A program made the translations under genes and the position numbers. Positions 23,358 through 31,135 of a DNA stretch of 31,192 nucleotides are shown here, piece by piece. The notes under the pieces were generated by a model that saw only the letters and a program-made list of their open reading frames with translations, did no database searches and was not told the DNA's origin. Source of the DNA: Dorea_D sp963559605 (lineage in GTDB: Bacteria > Bacillota > Clostridia > Lachnospirales > Lachnospiraceae); assembly GCA_963559605.1 (NCBI GenBank), contig CAUWLL010000031.1:1-31192 (forward strand), in the 5' to 3' direction. How positions within the stretch are numbered: position 1 is the first letter of the stretch; every line of letters begins with the position of its first letter.

Positions 23358-23392
23358 CAAAAATACCACTCACTCCGAAGAATGGGTGGTAT
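23358..23392 (-). terminator. Hairpin terminator before prp
   Basis: Minus strand: ATACCAC...GTGGTAT stem with a TTCG loop, then TTTTT. It directly follows the stop of the frameshifted gene. It would lower transcription of prp and the genes beyond relative to the portal region, unless antitermination occurs. Confidence 0.7.
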
Positions 23393-23615
23393 CTAATCAA
23401 TCTGCAACTGATTACATATATCTTTCAGAGATTTCCCATGATAAAATGCATCATTCATAACCTCATCAATATTGTCATATGTCTTGACCTTTTCTCCATA
23501 TCCTACCTCAATTTTTTGAATTATATGGGTTAATACAAGCATATTCTCCTTCAAACTCAAAAGTAACATCTTGTGTCAATGACAAAATCAAATTTTTCAA
23601 GTCTTCTAGTTTCAT
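23393..23615 (-). pseudogene. Frameshifted 73-residue gene, possible immunity protein
   Basis: The 5' frame reads MKLEDLKNLILSLTQDVTFE then FEGEYACINPYNSKN and stops at 23508. The next frame resumes at IEVGYGEKVKTYDNIDEVMNDAFYHGKSLKDICNQLQID. Removing one A from a run of six A (minus strand, T6 at 23512-23517) joins them into one 73-residue protein with sensible structure. I therefore call it one gene broken by a single-base slip, whether mutation, phase variation or assembly error. It lies two genes downstream of the MuF effector, where immunity genes occur. The function is inferred from position. Confidence 0.6.
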
Positions 23616-23645
23616 AAAATATCTCGGTTCTCCTTTCTCTCATTT

Positions 23646-23816
23646 TCATCTAATTCTCTGGTTGTTCGATTCATCATCTTCCTCCCAATATTTATCATCT
23701 AACTCTGGAAAATCCTCATCCAAAATAAATTCTATATCGTCTGGAAGAGACTCAATATCCAGATCGTCTGGCATTTCACTTATTTTAATTACCCTTTCTT
23801 TCAACACTTTATTCAT
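23646..23816 (-). CDS. Small acidic protein after MuF effector, candidate immunity protein
   Basis: 56 residues, very acidic in the second half (DDLDIESLPDDIEFILDEDFPELDDKYWEEDDES). ATG at 23816 overlaps the stop of the minor head gene (ATGAATAA), so it is translationally coupled. Small acidic proteins encoded just after a polymorphic toxin are typical immunity proteins that shield a basic active surface. No family recognised, and an alternative is a small head protein. The call relies on coupling and charge. Confidence 0.6.
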   Translation of the reverse strand: MNKVLKERVIKISEMPDDLDIESLPDDIEFILDEDFPELDDKYWEEDDESNNQRIR

Positions 23817-25509
23817 ATAGTTCGAATCCATATTCTATTCCAAACCTTTCTGCAAAAGTTCTATTAACTTCATCCTCAAACATTATGTGACGTTCTCTTT
23901 TACTTATCTTACCCTTATTATATAGTTCTTTATATTTCGGACGCAAGTCTTTCTTTATCTGTTCGTACACGTCTTTCATTTTATCCGATGAATTTATTTC
24001 TTTCGACCACATTTTAGGTTTTCTAATAAAATACACACCCTCAGGAGTTGATACTCGAAGTTCAGATATTGGCATATTCTTCAAAAATTTTAAATCAGTA
24101 AATGAAAATGAACTACCAGAAGGGTGATTATGAGTTACAACTGCATTTTTTAACTTAAAATAATCTGATAACGATAACTTAACACTATCAGCCTTTCCCC
24201 GCTTCGACATTATAAACTTTCCATCTGAGCTGTATATTTCCATTGTTTCAAGCATTCTTCCAGACAATGTCTTTTCAGATTGTAATAATTCTTTTAATGC
24301 TTCTTTTGCCCATTTATCTGTTGCGTCCGATAATTTCACATATTTTATGTTTGGAGCTACCCTACCATGCATATCATAGTATATCCGCTCTCTCTGCTGT
24401 GGAAGATTCATTTTCCTGCAAAATCTTGCGTATTCGTTAAGCTGTGCCTGATATTTGGCTTTTGCAAGCATGATCTCATCTGGATCCACACCACTTTTCT
24501 CTAAAAGCCGTACCTTTTCACGCTGTGCGCGCATTGCAGTTTCCATCTTCCTCTGCTTCTGTGTCTGGCCATACGCGTCATACTCTTTTCCATTCCAGCT
24601 TTTTGTCTGTGCTTCTTTGCGGTTCTGTTCTTCCAGCCATTCATCTGAATACATCCGCTTTGACGCCCCTGGCACGAAAGGAAAATATAAATGCCTGCAG
24701 TTAGCCCCACAGAGCCCGGTTACTGTATGTAAACCACAGACTGTTTCCAATTCTTTATAGCTGTAAACCTTTCCCTGCCAGACTCTATGCTCCGGTCTGG
24801 CTCCGGCATGCCAATCAACCTCAAAATACTCTGTCCCCAGAATTTCTGCATTCTTCTCATTTATTTTCCCGGTAATCTGAGAAATCCCAGTCATGATAGA
24901 GCGTCTCACAGCTACATCTACCCGGTTACTTTTTCCTGTGGCATAATCCACAACCCTTAATCCACTGTTGGTCATCTGCGTTACTGTCCGCCGAATAACC
25001 GTACTGTAATCAAAACTACCGCTTAATACATCCATAATCGCCGAATCAACATATTGCTGATAATACATGGAAAACGGTGTGAAGACTTTCTTATTCCCAT
25101 ATAATACGGAAAATCCATATGATCGAGCCAGATTACTAAGCTCATCCCTAGTCTGCTCTTGAATTGCAAAAGACACCTGCTTAAGCCATTCATTTTCTTC
25201 TGGAGGAATATAATGCCCGTTCACCTGCTCATATACATCCTTGTTTCTCACATACTGCCAATTCGAAACATTATCATAAAGCTCAAAGATTCCCGGATAT
25301 GTAAGGTCAAGCGTTTCTTTCAAAATACGCTCAATCTCCTCTGTTGATCTCCCCATCTCGATCAATCGGTTTATCTGGTAATCGGCTGTGGACGTTATCT
25401 TCCCGGTCTTTTTTATTCTTCGGATAATATCTGTCATAATACGTTCTTCTGCCATCTTCCAAATATTTTCCATCCGAAGTGTAACGCTATCAATATCCGG
25501 TCTTTTCAT
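23809..25509 (-). CDS. MuF-type minor head protein with C-terminal JAB-like effector domain
   Basis: 566 residues. The N-terminal ~300 match the phage minor capsid 2/SPP1-gp7 family: helices, then YFEVDWHAGARPEHRVWQGKVYSYKELETVCGLHTVTGLCGANCRHLYFPF (Cys/His rich). Phages use this protein near the portal and eject it with DNA. The C-terminal ~170 residues form a separate domain with VVTHNHPSGSSFSFTDLKFL: H460, H462, S469 and D472 fit the HxHP...SxxD metal site of JAB/MPN peptidases, and a Glu in LETMEIYSSDGKF could be the catalytic base. Tail: ELRVSTPEGVYFIRKP. This resembles MuF polymorphic toxins of temperate phages. Activity is inferred. Confidence 0.85.
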   Translation of the reverse strand: MKRPDIDSVTLRMENIWKMAEERIMTDIIRRIKKTGKITSTADYQINRLIEMGRSTEEIERILKETLDLTYPGIFELYDNVSNWQYVRNKDVYEQVNGHYIPPEENEWLKQVSFAIQEQTRDELSNLARSYGFSVLYGNKKVFTPFSMYYQQYVDSAIMDVLSGSFDYSTVIRRTVTQMTNSGLRVVDYATGKSNRVDVAVRRSIMTGISQITGKINEKNAEILGTEYFEVDWHAGARPEHRVWQGKVYSYKELETVCGLHTVTGLCGANCRHLYFPFVPGASKRMYSDEWLEEQNRKEAQTKSWNGKEYDAYGQTQKQRKMETAMRAQREKVRLLEKSGVDPDEIMLAKAKYQAQLNEYARFCRKMNLPQQRERIYYDMHGRVAPNIKYVKLSDATDKWAKEALKELLQSEKTLSGRMLETMEIYSSDGKFIMSKRGKADSVKLSLSDYFKLKNAVVTHNHPSGSSFSFTDLKFLKNMPISELRVSTPEGVYFIRKPKMWSKEINSSDKMKDVYEQIKKDLRPKYKELYNKGKISKRERHIMFEDEVNRTFAERFGIEYGFELYE

Positions 25510-25513
25510 CCCA

Positions 25514-26935
25514 TCACTCCATTACTCTATTTTGTTCTGGAAGGTTCCGTTTTGCAGTTTCTTCATCCTCATGGTACCACTTTGACCGATACTCCCAATG
25601 CGGCATGATTCCGGCACTCACATCCTGCATATCCTGCATACGTTCAGACTGTTTATCCTCTATGATAGAATCATCAAAATCAATCTTTATTTCTACGTTT
25701 TCTGATATTCCCGGTACTCCTGTATAAATTCCGAGACGTATAATAATCCTAATAAGTTCCTTTATGGCATCGTCCAATATAAGCTCGTGTTTCTGGAGTG
25801 TTCGATACATATCAGAGTTTTCACTGATCACCTGCGTAGCTGTCGTAACAGTCCCTTTCTCAAATTTATATCTTTCCGTACCAAAACCACACTTGAAAGA
25901 CAAAAAATTAATATCATCATTCAGCGCTTTACTATGTGCTTCGGCGCGTAATTCCATGTTTACCTCTACGATCGGTTTCTCTCCTGTGAGTGTAGCTTCC
26001 GGAAGTTTATAAAATATCAAATCGTTTTCATCAAAAGTAGGATTCCCGCTTTCGTCTTCCAGCATTTCCGGTGACACAAAAATCCGTTTACGCCCAAGAG
26101 AAAACTCGTTCATGTAAGAATCATACTCGTTATCAATTTTCTCCAATACATCTATCGAATTTGCAAAGATTGCCATTCCCATGGGGTTCGTATCATCTTC
26201 ATCTGTATTATTCACAATATTCAATGTATCAATGACGAACTGCGGCTTGTCTGAACCGGTTTTAATTTCTGCTGCCAAGTTCCCTAAACCAAGCTCCTTC
26301 CATTTATCAGACAATACCTCCTTCCCGGCTCCTGCGCTGCATTGCACCACGTTGTTTTTGATCACGTACTCTTTTACCCCCTCTACATCCTGTAGACGAT
26401 GTAATTGTATGATTGCATATTTCTTACGGTTTATCGTCTTAGGGAAAAGAAATGCCACTTCCTTCACACTTCCGTTTTCCCATGAAATCGGAAAGATATT
26501 TTTTGCTTGTACATACTTAATCTTAACTTGTCCACCTTCAAGGTTTCCCTGCTCATTTACCGTTGCATCTTCTACATGTACCACATAAGCAACTGTACCG
26601 GCATACGCCTTTATCTCCTGATATTGGTTTCCCTTGGTGAAAAATTTATTGTTTTTCAGCACACTCTCTACAAAATCAGACGTTGTCCCAGAATTTCCAA
26701 CCGTAATTTTCACCCGCTCATTAAGCAGTAAATCAGCCATATCTTCACTGACTTTTTTTGCCATTCCTAAACTCAGTCTCTTACACCGTATAGTGTTTCT
26801 GCCATTGTACACTTTATAGTTATGAAATTTTTGCACATTGCCCTTGTACCATGACTCCCATAACCGGATCTGTGTATAAAACGAACTGTCTATCGTATCA
26901 ATATTATGATTCTTAAACCATGTGAATACGTTCAA
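25514..26935 (-). CDS. Phage portal protein (SPP1 gp6-like)
   Basis: 473 residues of the SPP1-type portal family: WESWYKGNVQKFHNYKVYNGRNTIRCKRLSLGMAKKVSEDMADLLLNERVKI is the N-terminal clamp pattern. GFGTERYKFEKGTVTTATQVISENSDMYRTLQKHELILDDAIKELIRIII is the tunnel-helix region, and the C-terminus is charged. It forms the dodecameric DNA gate at a capsid vertex and docks the terminase. It follows the large terminase with a four-base overlap and precedes MuF, the standard head order. Confidence 0.93.
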   Translation of the reverse strand: MNVFTWFKNHNIDTIDSSFYTQIRLWESWYKGNVQKFHNYKVYNGRNTIRCKRLSLGMAKKVSEDMADLLLNERVKITVGNSGTTSDFVESVLKNNKFFTKGNQYQEIKAYAGTVAYVVHVEDATVNEQGNLEGGQVKIKYVQAKNIFPISWENGSVKEVAFLFPKTINRKKYAIIQLHRLQDVEGVKEYVIKNNVVQCSAGAGKEVLSDKWKELGLGNLAAEIKTGSDKPQFVIDTLNIVNNTDEDDTNPMGMAIFANSIDVLEKIDNEYDSYMNEFSLGRKRIFVSPEMLEDESGNPTFDENDLIFYKLPEATLTGEKPIVEVNMELRAEAHSKALNDDINFLSFKCGFGTERYKFEKGTVTTATQVISENSDMYRTLQKHELILDDAIKELIRIIIRLGIYTGVPGISENVEIKIDFDDSIIEDKQSERMQDMQDVSAGIMPHWEYRSKWYHEDEETAKRNLPEQNRVME

Positions 26936-28281
26936 CCTTCCTCACCCCTCTCTACTTTTGGTAAATAATATTTCAACTTTTTCCATAATCCCATGACCAA
27001 ATACCTCAGCGCATCAACGCAATGATCATCCATCTTTACCGGAATTTCTTTTCCCCGTTCTAACGCTTTCTTGTCATACTCATAAGTCCCAAATTCCCGG
27101 ACAAGATTTTTCTGCTCCGGAGAAACTTTTAAAACATCAAATACTAATAACTTCTGTACTCTGGATATTCCTAATGCCACATCATTCTCTGCTGATTTCA
27201 CTATGACTTGATACGTTTTTTTCTTCACGACACGCTTTACCTCTTCTGCTAAACCTGCTGCCGAAGGATCTATATACACATAAAAAAGACTGCACATATA
27301 ATCTTCGTGCAATTCGTCCAGCATATCTCCTAAGTCCTTGGCATAATCAGACGGACTTTTCTGTGTCCCGCTTTCTCTCCCGGAGTGATAATACTCTCTC
27401 AGTCCGTCCAGCCTGCCTATATCCATGTTTAAACCGCCAGCCTGATATGTTGTAGCGTTCTGCTGCCCATAATCAACACCGATACCGATAATCTTATACT
27501 TCCGACGATCTGTTCTCTGTCTATGGCGTTCTGAAAACATGTAGTAAACCAGTTCATCTACTCCTGTAGGTTCACCAAGCCACACCCATCGATACATCTT
27601 TTCATCTGATCTCTTCATTGCTTCAGCAGAATCTATCAAATCTTGCCCCAGCCAGCTCTCCGGTACATCTCTGTAGTCTGTGTGTATATGTATGCAGTCC
27701 TCTCTCTGCTCCATTTTCTTACACCATTGATTGATTGGAGCATTCGGATTTTTAGGCGGATTATACAGATAAATCATCTGGAAACCACCACTGTTTCCTC
27801 TGACAAATGTAGCTTCAATATTAAAAAGCTCCTCTTCTCCTTCCCCATCATCAAAGAACTCTGTAGCCTCGTCTATAATAACCAGTTTGATCGGCTTTTC
27901 CTCGTCAATAATACCTTTCGTATCATCAATACCGTCTGAACCGGAAAAATAGATTGTGGTCCCATATTTTTTATAGGTGATCTCCATCGGAGATTTTGTA
28001 ATATGAAATCTGCTCTTTTGGATCTGGAGTCGGTTAATTCCCCGGAGCATCTCCTTATATACCGTTTTGCGCAGCTTATTATGATGTTTTCTCAAAACTA
28101 CCACCGAGCCATGTGGATCAGACACAATCTGGAAGTCACTCCTGATTGCCGCATAACTGGACTTTGTTCCGGCACGTCCGGAAGTCAATATAATGTGCTT
28201 CACAGATTTATTATTGAATATTTGTAGATACTTCGGTATCACAATCTCCGATATTCTCACCTGTTTCTTTCGGTGCGTCAT
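26932..28281 (-). CDS. Terminase large subunit (PBSX type)
   Basis: 449 residues. ATPase domain: Walker A LTSGRAGTKSS at about residues 32-42, adenine motif region after it, Walker B KLVIIDEATEF near 130-138, and the coupling segment. The C-terminal nuclease domain shows GIGVDYGQQNATTYQ, YIDPSAAGLAEEV and DDHCVDALRYLVMG, the three acidic-cluster positions of the RNase H fold. Packages concatemeric DNA through the portal. The ATG at 28281 overlaps the small subunit by about 71 bases; a GTG seven codons later is an alternative start. Confidence 0.95.
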   Translation of the reverse strand: MTHRKKQVRISEIVIPKYLQIFNNKSVKHIILTSGRAGTKSSYAAIRSDFQIVSDPHGSVVVLRKHHNKLRKTVYKEMLRGINRLQIQKSRFHITKSPMEITYKKYGTTIYFSGSDGIDDTKGIIDEEKPIKLVIIDEATEFFDDGEGEEELFNIEATFVRGNSGGFQMIYLYNPPKNPNAPINQWCKKMEQREDCIHIHTDYRDVPESWLGQDLIDSAEAMKRSDEKMYRWVWLGEPTGVDELVYYMFSERHRQRTDRRKYKIIGIGVDYGQQNATTYQAGGLNMDIGRLDGLREYYHSGRESGTQKSPSDYAKDLGDMLDELHEDYMCSLFYVYIDPSAAGLAEEVKRVVKKKTYQVIVKSAENDVALGISRVQKLLVFDVLKVSPEQKNLVREFGTYEYDKKALERGKEIPVKMDDHCVDALRYLVMGLWKKLKYYLPKVERGEEG

Positions 28282-28978
28282 TTATAATTTCAATCCCTTC
28301 TTCTTCGTCTATGACGATCCCTGATTTAATCTGCTCTGTCTTCGCTTTCATTTGTTCGATGCGGGCTTTCTGCTCATCTGTTGCAAGATTCCAATTTTTA
28401 TGCAGCAGTTCATCATACTGCTTAATCATGTTCCGCAATTCCGCCTGTGCTTTCGCCTGTGCCGTCAGGAATGCGCCTTGTTTATCCCATGCTTGCTGTA
28501 CCTCCCACTTTTCAGAGAAAACATCACCGGAGCTTTCAGCAACTTTCTCAATGGTCTTATCTTCCTTACCGTCCACAAACATAATCTGCTGTGCCCGGAT
28601 GATGGCTGCGTAGGCTACTTTTATCTGATCCCATAAAAGGTCAAGCGGTTTTTCTTCATCAAGGGTATTAAAAAGCTCCAGTGTATCTTGAGGAAGATAC
28701 CTGGAGAATAATCCATGTTTTCTTGCATTTTGGTTCCCTTTCGGCGCGCCATGACCGACAGCGTTTTGATTGCCTGGCTGAGCGCCGTGTTTTCGTTTAG
28801 TAACGTTACTATTCGGATTGGTAACGTTACCATTCCATTTATCTTGGTTTTTCCACTTGCGGATTTGTGTTTCTGATACTTCCAACTCCACAGCTATATC
28901 TTTTAATTTCTTAGTTCCCTCTGAGTCAAGCCATATCTGATATGCCTGTTCTCGTTTCGGGCTTCTTGCTCTTGGCAT
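28211..28978 (-). CDS. Terminase small subunit
   Basis: 255 residues. The N-terminal helix-turn-helix domain (about 1-55: SPKREQAYQIWLDSEGTKKLKDIAVELEVSETQIRKWKNQDKW) binds the packaging site. It is followed by the common GAQPGNQNAVGHGAPKGNQNARKHG linker, a helical oligomerisation region, and an acidic tail (DEEEGIEIINDAPKETGENIGDCDTE) that contacts the large subunit. ATG at 28978 with GGTGGTGAG before it. Directly upstream lies a tRNA gene. Confidence 0.93.
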   Translation of the reverse strand: MPRARSPKREQAYQIWLDSEGTKKLKDIAVELEVSETQIRKWKNQDKWNGNVTNPNSNVTKRKHGAQPGNQNAVGHGAPKGNQNARKHGLFSRYLPQDTLELFNTLDEEKPLDLLWDQIKVAYAAIIRAQQIMFVDGKEDKTIEKVAESSGDVFSEKWEVQQAWDKQGAFLTAQAKAQAELRNMIKQYDELLHKNWNLATDEQKARIEQMKAKTEQIKSGIVIDEEEGIEIINDAPKETGENIGDCDTEVSTNIQ

Positions 28979-29011
28979 CTCACCACCTTCCAATCTGTCA
29001 AATTCTTACTA

Positions 29012-29085
29012 TGGATACCGCAAGACTTGAACCTGCGACCGCCCGGTTATGAGCCGGATGCTCTCACCAACTAAGCTATGTATCC
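29012..29085 (-). tRNA. tRNA-Met (CAT anticodon), no encoded CCA
   Basis: 74-base cloverleaf on the minus strand: acceptor GGATAC...GTATCC with an A-G mismatch at the seventh pair, D arm GCTTAGTTGGTGAGAGC, anticodon stem TCCGG/CCGGG with loop CTCATAA, T arm with TTCAAGT loop, discriminator A. The three GC pairs next to the loop that mark initiator tRNA are absent, so it should be an elongator Met or an Ile2-type tRNA (lysidine at C34). The 3' CCA is not encoded. It sits between terS and hicB, probably supplementing host tRNAs. Confidence 0.85.
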
Positions 29086-29099
29086 GTATTTTTGCATTA

Positions 29100-29120
29100 G
29101 AAAAGCACCCCGGAGGGTGC
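29100..29120 (-). terminator. Terminator of the hicAB unit
   Basis: Minus strand: GCACCC-TCCG-GGGTGC then TTTTCT. It lies after hicB and before the tRNA, closing the toxin-antitoxin unit. Confidence 0.8.
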
Positions 29121-29149
29121 CTCTATCAAATTTATAACTAGAGAATTAG

Positions 29150-29554
29150 TTAACATGTTCTTGTTATTCCAAGCGCTTTCACAATTGCATCTTGTAAAAG
29201 TTTAGAATAATTAATACCAACTTTTTCAGCTTCTACACTCATCCAATATGGAATTGTGCAGTTTTTCTTTACCGCCTTGTTGTCTACCTTCTTTCTGTAT
29301 TCAACAAAATCAACATCTACTAATGTTATAATATCTCCTTCTTTTGCATCAAACTTCACGCTATTAGGTTCTGGTATTCGTTTTCCATCGTCCATCAAAT
29401 CAATTCCCATCAATCCAATAGCATCTCTTGCCATTTCCATCGCATCTACTATATCTTCTCCTTGTGTTGCAATATCGAAATCTGGAATTTCTACATAAAA
29501 AAAACCATCATCCTCTTTTGCTATTACGATTGGATACGCTCTCCTTTCTTTCAT
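29150..29554 (-). CDS. hicB: HicB family antitoxin
   Basis: 134 residues. The N-terminal HicB half-RNase-H fold (about 1-60: YPIVIAKEDDGFFYVEIPDFDIATQGEDIVDAMEMARDAIGLMGIDL) captures the toxin. The C-terminal part (about 105-132: IPYWMSVEAEKVGINYSKLLQDAIVKAL) is a ribbon-helix-helix DNA-binding domain for autoregulation. AAGGAGGG precedes the ATG at 29554. It lies downstream of hicA on the same strand, the common hicA-hicB order. Two near-identical operator repeats flank the promoter. Confidence 0.95.
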   Translation of the reverse strand: MKERRAYPIVIAKEDDGFFYVEIPDFDIATQGEDIVDAMEMARDAIGLMGIDLMDDGKRIPEPNSVKFDAKEGDIITLVDVDFVEYRKKVDNKAVKKNCTIPYWMSVEAEKVGINYSKLLQDAIVKALGITRTC

Positions 29555-29620
29555 GACTGTCCCTCCTTGATTTCTTTTTACTAATCATTGCACTTAACGA
29601 TGCCTCTCAAGTCCTTGGGG

Positions 29621-29794
29621 CTATTTGAGCCCCAGTTTCTTGATGATGTGTCTTGCAAGTCGCTCGTTAATCTCTGGATGCCTAGGAATAGGTTCTATCC
29701 TTTTTCCATCTGTATATATGTCATGGTTTCCACCATTCCTTTTTATATACCATCCATTCGCTTCGAGCAACTTAACTAATTCTCTATTTTTCAT
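29621..29794 (-). CDS. hicA: HicA family mRNA interferase toxin
   Basis: A 57-residue HicA protein with a double-stranded RNA-binding fold: MKNRELVKLLEANGWYIKR, then NGGNHDIYTDGKRIEPIPRH. The catalytic His is H24 in GGNHDIY. The C-terminal PEINERLARHIIKKLGLK is the usual family end. It cleaves mRNA when free of HicB. GGAGCAC precedes the ATG. A GGGGCT/AGCCCC hairpin overlaps the stop, perhaps lowering translation of hicB or protecting the 3' end. Confidence 0.95.
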   Translation of the reverse strand: MKNRELVKLLEANGWYIKRNGGNHDIYTDGKRIEPIPRHPEINERLARHIIKKLGLK

Positions 29795-29811
29795 TAAGTG
29801 CTCCTTTCTCG

Positions 29812-29874
29812 TTTATACGTATATTATACGCGTGAATTCATTGTTTGTCAATAATTTATACGTATTTTATACGC
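29812..29874 (-). promoter_or_regulatory. hicAB promoter with two 20-bp operator repeats
   Basis: Minus strand: consensus promoter TTGACA-17-TATAAT (-35 at 29851-29846, -10 at 29828-29823). Two 20-base repeats that differ at one position flank it: 29874-29855 just upstream of the -35 and 29831-29812 over the -10. Each holds a CGTAT(A)...(T)ATACG palindrome. This is the expected target of the HicB RHH domain and implies cooperative repression. Confidence 0.85.
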
Positions 29875-30038
29875 ATTTTAAATTGTAATCAAAGAGAATA
29901 GACACCGGGGAAACGACGTCTCTCTTTTGCGACTTTTCGGTAGGAATTAACAAAGTAATTCGTATCTCTTCAAAGAAGATCCTTTTAATATCCCAATCAT
30001 TCTAGAATAATTATAGCATATCTAAAAGTTTAATGTGT

Positions 30039-30455
30039 TTAATCTTTTATAATTTTGGAAATTAGTTGGGAGACTCTCCCCTTAGTATACCCTAATGCAT
30101 CTGCGACCTCTGTCTGATTCATTCCCTCCAAGTACACCATCTCCATAATCTGCTTGTCTATCCCTTTCGGAAGCCCGGCAATGAACTTTTCCGCTTCCGA
30201 AATCTCTTTCGTCAACTCCTCTTGCCGTTTCTCCTTCTCCCGAATCTTGACCTTAATCACTGTGGCTTCCTCTGGCTCTTTCATCCGTACTGTTATGTGT
30301 TCTTCTATGTACGGGAAATCATCAGAGGACTTCGTAACCTTTCCCGAAACTTCCGGAACTCTCTCCAGTCTATCTTTTAATCGGTCAATCTGCTCTGTAA
30401 TCAGATCCCGTTCCCTCTTATTTGGCTTATACCGGTTCAATGCTTCCCTGTTCAC
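30039..30455 (-). CDS. Phage late transcription regulator (sigma-70 region 4-like/ArpU-RinA type)
   Basis: 138 residues, GTG start at 30455 with AAAAGGGAG before it, overlapping the stop of a small upstream gene (GTGA). An N-terminal coiled region (ERDLITEQIDRLKDRLERV; IREKEKRQEELTKEISEAEKFIAGLP) leads to a C-terminal helix-turn-helix (MEMVYLEGMNQTEVADALGYTKGRVSQLISKII) like sigma-70 region 4. Proteins with this layout (DUF1492, ArpU, RinA) activate late phage operons. It lies upstream of hicAB and the terminase, where the late switch should act. Confidence 0.85.
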   Translation of the reverse strand: MNREALNRYKPNKRERDLITEQIDRLKDRLERVPEVSGKVTKSSDDFPYIEEHITVRMKEPEEATVIKVKIREKEKRQEELTKEISEAEKFIAGLPKGIDKQIMEMVYLEGMNQTEVADALGYTKGRVSQLISKIIKD

Positions 30456-30595
30456 TCTTTCAACTCCCTTTTGATGTTGTATTTTCTAGCCAGGTACTCT
30501 GTCACATTATAAGTTACCACCTTTTTATTTTGTGATTCAGGAGGTCCACTTTCTGCAACATCTGCTCTGGATGCACATTCTCCTTTGCTATTCAA
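30452..30595 (-). CDS. 47-residue small phage protein
   Basis: Starts at a TTG (30595) preceded by AAGGAGGGGACAAA, a strong ribosome site. The sequence begins MNSKGECASRADVAESGPPE; the C-terminal half (VVTYNVTEYLARKYNIKRELKE) looks like a short strand followed by a basic helix. The stop overlaps the GTG start of the late regulator, so they are coupled. No family recognised. Confidence 0.6.
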   Translation of the reverse strand: MNSKGECASRADVAESGPPESQNKKVVTYNVTEYLARKYNIKRELKE

Positions 30596-30628
30596 TTTGT
30601 CCCCTCCTTCGTTTGTTCTGTACTTTAA

Positions 30629-31069
30629 TTATTTATCCCTCCAGAAATCTTCCAGTTCCTGTTGGGTGTTCTTATGTTTCTTTTCTGCTCTTTCCGGTCT
30701 GTACGGTTCAGGAAGCGGCTGCCATGCAACACATCTCGCTTGTGTTCCGCTCACATCACCGCTCCAATGTTCATCAAGTTGCCAACCGATACCATATGTT
30801 TCAAACATGCAATTGCACTCTCCATAGCGGAAGTATTCATACCACACTAAAACCTCTTCTAAATCTTCCGGCAATCTCTCTTCTACCGGAATCCAGCCAC
30901 CATTATCTCGTGACGATCTCGTGATTTTCATATCTTTTTCGCAAGATAAGTCGTCCATGTGAGAGCGGATAATTTCTTCTACTTTTTCAATTCTTATGCT
31001 TTCCCAACGCATATTTCCTAATTTAGCATTGTCTCTTATCTCTTCTAAAATCATTTCAAGTACGTTCAT
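30629..31069 (-). CDS. DUF551-domain phage protein
   Basis: 146 residues. The C-terminal half is a DUF551 domain: GGWIPVEERLPEDLEEVLVWYEY, EHWSGDVSG and CVAWQPLPEPYRPE are its typical strings. The N-terminal half is helical and charged (NVLEMILEEIRDNAKLGN). These proteins are common in early/replication regions of Clostridia phages; the role is unknown. ATG at 31069 after GGAGGAG. Confidence 0.85.
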   Translation of the reverse strand: MNVLEMILEEIRDNAKLGNMRWESIRIEKVEEIIRSHMDDLSCEKDMKITRSSRDNGGWIPVEERLPEDLEEVLVWYEYFRYGECNCMFETYGIGWQLDEHWSGDVSGTQARCVAWQPLPEPYRPERAEKKHKNTQQELEDFWRDK

Positions 31070-31135
31070 TACTCCTCCAACAACTCCTAATCTGTTTTTC
31101 TTACATCCCAAATAGTTATCAAAATCTCAGTTTAA

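Noticed and set aside
29616..29632. GGGGCT/AGCCCC hairpin at the hicA stop as a terminator
   Set aside because: No T-run follows on the minus strand, so I do not call it a terminator; it may only affect stability or translation.
29881..30038. Possible small gene between hicAB promoter and the late regulator
   Set aside because: No open frame with a ribosome site is seen; the stretch is AT-rich spacer with no supported feature.
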